In this document: positions 60,386 through 64,000 of the stretch, piece by piece
Layout of the letters: every line of letters begins with the position of its first letter
Position numbering within the stretch: the first letter of the stretch is position 1
From: Gracilaria domingensis
Lineage: Eukaryota; Rhodophyta; Florideophyceae; Gracilariales; Gracilariaceae
DNA: 64,000 bases
NCBI GenBank assembly: GCA_022539475.1
Contig: VCMS01000117.1
Span: forward strand, 222,308 to 286,307
Direction: 5' to 3'
Position numbers and translations under genes: made by a program
Notes under the pieces: model-generated
Databases searched by the model: none
What the model was told of the DNA's origin: nothing
Seen by the model: only the letters and a program-made list of their open reading frames with translations

Positions 60386-63300
60386 CACCCTGTCCACATC
60401 TAAAACTCCTTTCCTATCGTACGTACTTGGCTTGGTCCACTTTTCAGCGCTGCTCCTGCTGGCACTAAAACACTGAGCTAAACTCTTCATTGATCATCTC
60501 GATTTTCTGCGCCCCAGAAAAATGCTTTGAACCGTGTTCTGCAATGTTCCCCTCCTAATCATGCCGACGCGAGAAATACTGCCACAATTGATTGTCTTTC
60601 ATTCGTACCTGAAAAGGTTGAGTCCTTTTACCGCAGCGATAAAGAAAAAGCTAGCAGCAATTTCCATTCGATGTTTCGACACAAAACAAAAGACGTTCTC
60701 CTGATGCAGCGTAGTCGTCTCTTCGGCTGGCGGCGAGGAGGTAGCGGAGTGTGAGATTATACGACCATACGAGAGTTCTTTGAGTCCTGCTATATTTATC
60801 AGTTAATCCTTCTTCGGCCCGAACGATGCACACACAAGGCGGCGCCGTCAGGATTGCGGTAGAGTAACACAGTTCTTGCAATCGCTTCCGCTAACCGTTT
60901 TACACGGATACCTTCGCGCTTCACTCAGCAAACCCGCCCAAAAGCCTCGTCGTGGGCTTGAGGCGCAATCTATGTGTCGATGCATACGTTACGCTTTCCA
61001 AGCTTTGCACTGTCCCCCAAAAGACAAAATCCAGAAATTGCTTCAGATCGCACGCACTAATTGTACTGCATTGACACAAATTGAAGTATGCACAAGAAAA
61101 GGCCCGCTTGAAAGCTCCGTGTAACAAGATGCCAACCAACAAGCAAACCCTTGCGCAAAACATCCAAGGAAACTTAGAAGTAGTCCGCACTCGATGTTTA
61201 TCGCTGTCGCACAATAGCCGCCAAGACGTCTCGCCTCCAGCCGAGCAGCAAGCCAGCCTAAGAATCACCCCTCGAAGTCTCGATGCATGCTCTATGACAA
61301 ATCTGGCACGCCGTGCTCGCAGCTCAGCAACGGTCATCGTGTTCATCAGATTAGAAACTCTCTTCCACAGAACTGAGCTTCCGACTTTCCAATTAATCTG
61401 GCGAAAACAAATTCGCAGCTCTTGAATCCCAACGATTCGCGTCGGAGAACTGTTCCATTCCATGGCAATGTCCTCTGGTTGCAGGCGCACTTTCGCGATC
61501 AGAAGTACGTGTTAGATAAAGGATGGGCAGCATGGCAATCAACGAAGCCCACGCCCTGCCACCGTACGACCTATTCGACGCATTTCGCAAAGAATGCTGG
61601 ACGAACAAACTATAAGTCTATTTAGCAGAGACACAAGTTTGGCCCGCCCGACTCCGGTTTAGTACGTTGAGCAATTCACGACTCTTCGCAGCACCTGCAT
61701 CCCGCCAGCACTTTGAGTATGTTAAGCTAGATTAAGTATCGTGGTGGAGGGACACACTAAATCACCAGAAAGACCTCTCCCTCAGGAAAGCCCACAGAAA
61801 CGCCCTTACCAATTTGTTATCAACGACACTTTGGAGAACCCAATGAGGCCCAGAGAAACTTATCGCTGTAAAAGCAATTATACCCAGGGAGAAGCCGGAG
61901 TGCGCCAGGTCATCGCTGAAATCCGTCTCCTCTCAAAGCATTCAGTGAAGAAATTAAGTGTCGTGATCAAAACCCAATAGAGGAAGTGAGCCCTGACCGA
62001 TATGGCCGTCCTCTATTTGCCCCTGCTCAGGTCGCTCTGGATATTCGACACTGCCATGTGACAGCCGTCCAACGAGGCGCGGCCACACCACACGCCTATT
62101 CCGCAGACTGTGTTGCAAGCATGATGCGAGAGCCCCCGTACAGAAAGTCTTCGACTTCCTTAACGGGCACGGCAGAGCCAGGGACGGATTGAGATCGCGC
62201 AGTTGACACAACCAAGATCACGGCCTTTCGTCCCGCTTGCCTCTTTCGGTCGCCTGTCTTCATCTGCCAAAACCGTAAAGAGGTTGCAGATCCTCAGATT
62301 CACCTGGGATGAAAATCTGAAAAGGCTGCCTTCATCTTCACCAGTCACGAAAATAACGAATGGCCATGTTGTATAGATTCCCAGACTTATAATACAAGTT
62401 AGCAAATCGTAGTTGCATGCCGCTAACAAAAGATACCGCAAGATTCCAAGTTTGAACTCCCTTCTGATGCGCGAACAGCACGCCACAAACAAGAGGCGCA
62501 TCTTCCCGGAAACCCGACGACAGCCACTAGGCTGCAAGATCCCCACAGGTCACCATTTACCCATCGGCATTGGGCAGATATCAACAATGCGACACGGACT
62601 CTCAACACCGCGCCGTTCTAGCGCAGAACACATTGCGATCTGGTCTTCCGTACTGGACGTACCATGCCGAGGTGAAATCAGGTCTTGCTCACGGAAACAT
62701 TGACAAACTGAAAAGCGCAAAAGAGCCCACTTGAGCTGCATCGCACAGTACAGACGTCCATCTCCTATCCGGATTTTAGCGCGACACCGTGGAAACTTGA
62801 TAGAGACAGAAAGCGACGGACTGGATGAGGTCCTGGAAGGCGCCGCAATCGGGATAGTCAGGACTCTCATGCGCCAGAAAGACACATTTGTGCGCATTAT
62901 GAACACTCCCGCCGATGCGACGGACTCGCACAGCACCCATTGTGCTCAGCATGGTTGACGAGCACGGCTCGGGCGGACGATGTCCACCACCGTCCGACGT
63001 GATGCCAACTCCACTCGAGGGACGGCAAACGCCGGCAATCAATAGTGAGGGCAGATATCCGCTACAGCGCGCGAGAAAGGGAATGCCCTGCCGGAACGCG
63101 CCAAGACGAAAGCTGTCGACCAGGCTTGGGGCGGGCTTCGGCCAGGTACCGCAATACGCAAGCGGCGCTCTCTGTTCGAAATGGCAGTACGACTGTGCCA
63201 AGCCAATCTTCTGCTTGCGAGGAATCGTAAGAGAACATAGGCGACACCGCCTTCATAGCCGCACCAGCAACACTCACGCAAACCGGAAACCGCGCGGGAG

Positions 63301-64000
63301 CCTCAAGTCGACCTCTCGGCCTCGAGCCATTCACTAGAGGTCCGCCAATTCGCGGTGATTCAAGCGCGTGCAACTCGGCGCGTGGACGCTTCATCAAGTC
63401 GCGAACCCTCACAGCACCAGCGTTACCAGCGCCGATGCCGCAAACCCAGTATACAGCAGGGCTGCAGATTGGGCCGGGTTCCCCAGAGAAGGATGCGAAG
63501 CAAAATTGGTGCCACTTGCATCCCCTCGCTTCACGGCCACGCGCAGCCGCCCCCCGACAGAAAGCGCGGCTCCGCGCGACGATTCGCTCTTACGTCCGGG
63601 ATGCGCGCAATCCTCCATCGATCCACAACTCGGGGCCCGACGAGATAGCGTCTTCCGCTCGCTTTGTACGGTTGTGCGCGTGGAGTCGCGACTCAAATGC
63701 GGCTGGTGCCCGTCTCGGTCTGCAAGTGACAGCGGCCTGCGTGCCACCCGCCACGCCGCGCTTGCTTCAGTTCGAGGTTGGAGCATGCGCGAGCGGTCCG
63801 TGACCAGATCTCGCGCCGGCGCGTGCGATGAGGGCTGGTTGGCGATGGGCAAAACACGTAAAGATCGCGGCGATAGAGGCAGGAAGCACGAGCGATAGTA
63901 GAGGAGTCGGGCGACATCCGCGCCTGGAAGCAGCGCAGCGCAACCGTAGGGGATGTGCTGGCGCGGGACAGTTGAGGTGGGCGTTGTAGCGCACAGGGCG
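60386..64000. other. No supported gene; GC-rich towards the right edge
   Basis: Many overlapping frames on both strands, none with a recognisable domain, signal peptide or splice structure (including 60921-61490 minus, 61741-61980 plus, 63368-63898 plus). The last 1.5 kb is clearly richer in G+C and CpG than the rest of the window. Confidence 0.4.

Noticed and set aside
60876-61625. Overlapping frames on both strands, including a 189-residue minus-strand frame
   Set aside because: No domain, no signal, no splice structure; reads as random translation of GC-balanced sequence.
63039-63994. Multiple frames at the right edge
   Set aside because: High GC suppresses stop codons in all frames; none shows a motif.
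1-64000. CRISPR array or bacterial operon
   Set aside because: No regularly spaced identical repeats with unique spacers, and the content is clearly eukaryotic (introns, eukaryotic transposons).

Overview
This is a mobile-element-rich stretch of a eukaryotic nuclear genome. Evidence: GT-AG introns, three families of cut-and-paste transposase with eukaryote-type domains, two full Ty3/gypsy retrotransposons with LTRs and 5-bp target duplications, and secreted single-exon genes with signal peptides. Short rare introns, intronless secreted genes and this mix (Plavaka/CACTA, piggyBac, PIF/Harbinger, Tc1, Ty3) suggest an alga, perhaps a red seaweed. That is inference only; no rRNA, organelle gene or clear housekeeping gene fixes the taxon.

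Layout. 1-5 kb: a decayed Plavaka/CACTA-like transposase on the minus strand, running off the left edge, diverging from a spliced basic protein gene. 7.1-15.2 kb: a piggyBac-type transposase pseudogene split by a young, intact chromodomain Ty3 element (7971-13293, TSD CACTG). 15.4-15.9 kb: Tc1-like debris. 15.97-23.84 kb: the one clear host-gene island, with a secreted FG-GAP/ASPIC-UnbV (CRTAC1-type) gene and three secreted vWA paralogues, one with a broken metal site. 23.87-35.14 kb: an apparent TTAA-bounded element containing a second complete Ty3 element (24277-33823, TSD AACAT). 35-43 kb: AT-rich, with a MITE-like repeat, a Tc1/mariner relic and a two-gene PIF/Harbinger-like element. 43-46 kb: dispersed repeats. 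47.1-48.8 kb: a broken LTR-retrotransposon gag. 48.9-53.8 kb: a head-to-tail duplication of an unrecognised gene, one copy intact and one dead, each followed by a TGGCC-rich array. 54.4-57.4 kb: a decayed CACTA TNP2 transposase diverging from the intact copy. 58-64 kb: mostly unassignable sequence, GC-rich towards the end.

An organising theme is that three different DNA-transposon transposases (Plavaka-like, Harbinger-like, TNP2-like) each sit head-to-head with an unrelated basic or unknown protein gene. Two of the three also have arrays of short repeated motifs nearby. This resembles the known two-gene designs (TnpA/TnpD of CACTA; Myb-like protein plus transposase of Harbinger), but the partner proteins here are not ones I recognise. 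The most novel candidates are the duplicated partner gene family at 49.9-53.8 kb, the Harbinger partner at 38.9-39.8 kb, and the second Ty3 element, which carries a duplicated extra domain between protease and reverse transcriptase, an unrecognised C-terminal extension, and a conserved antisense ORF inside each LTR.
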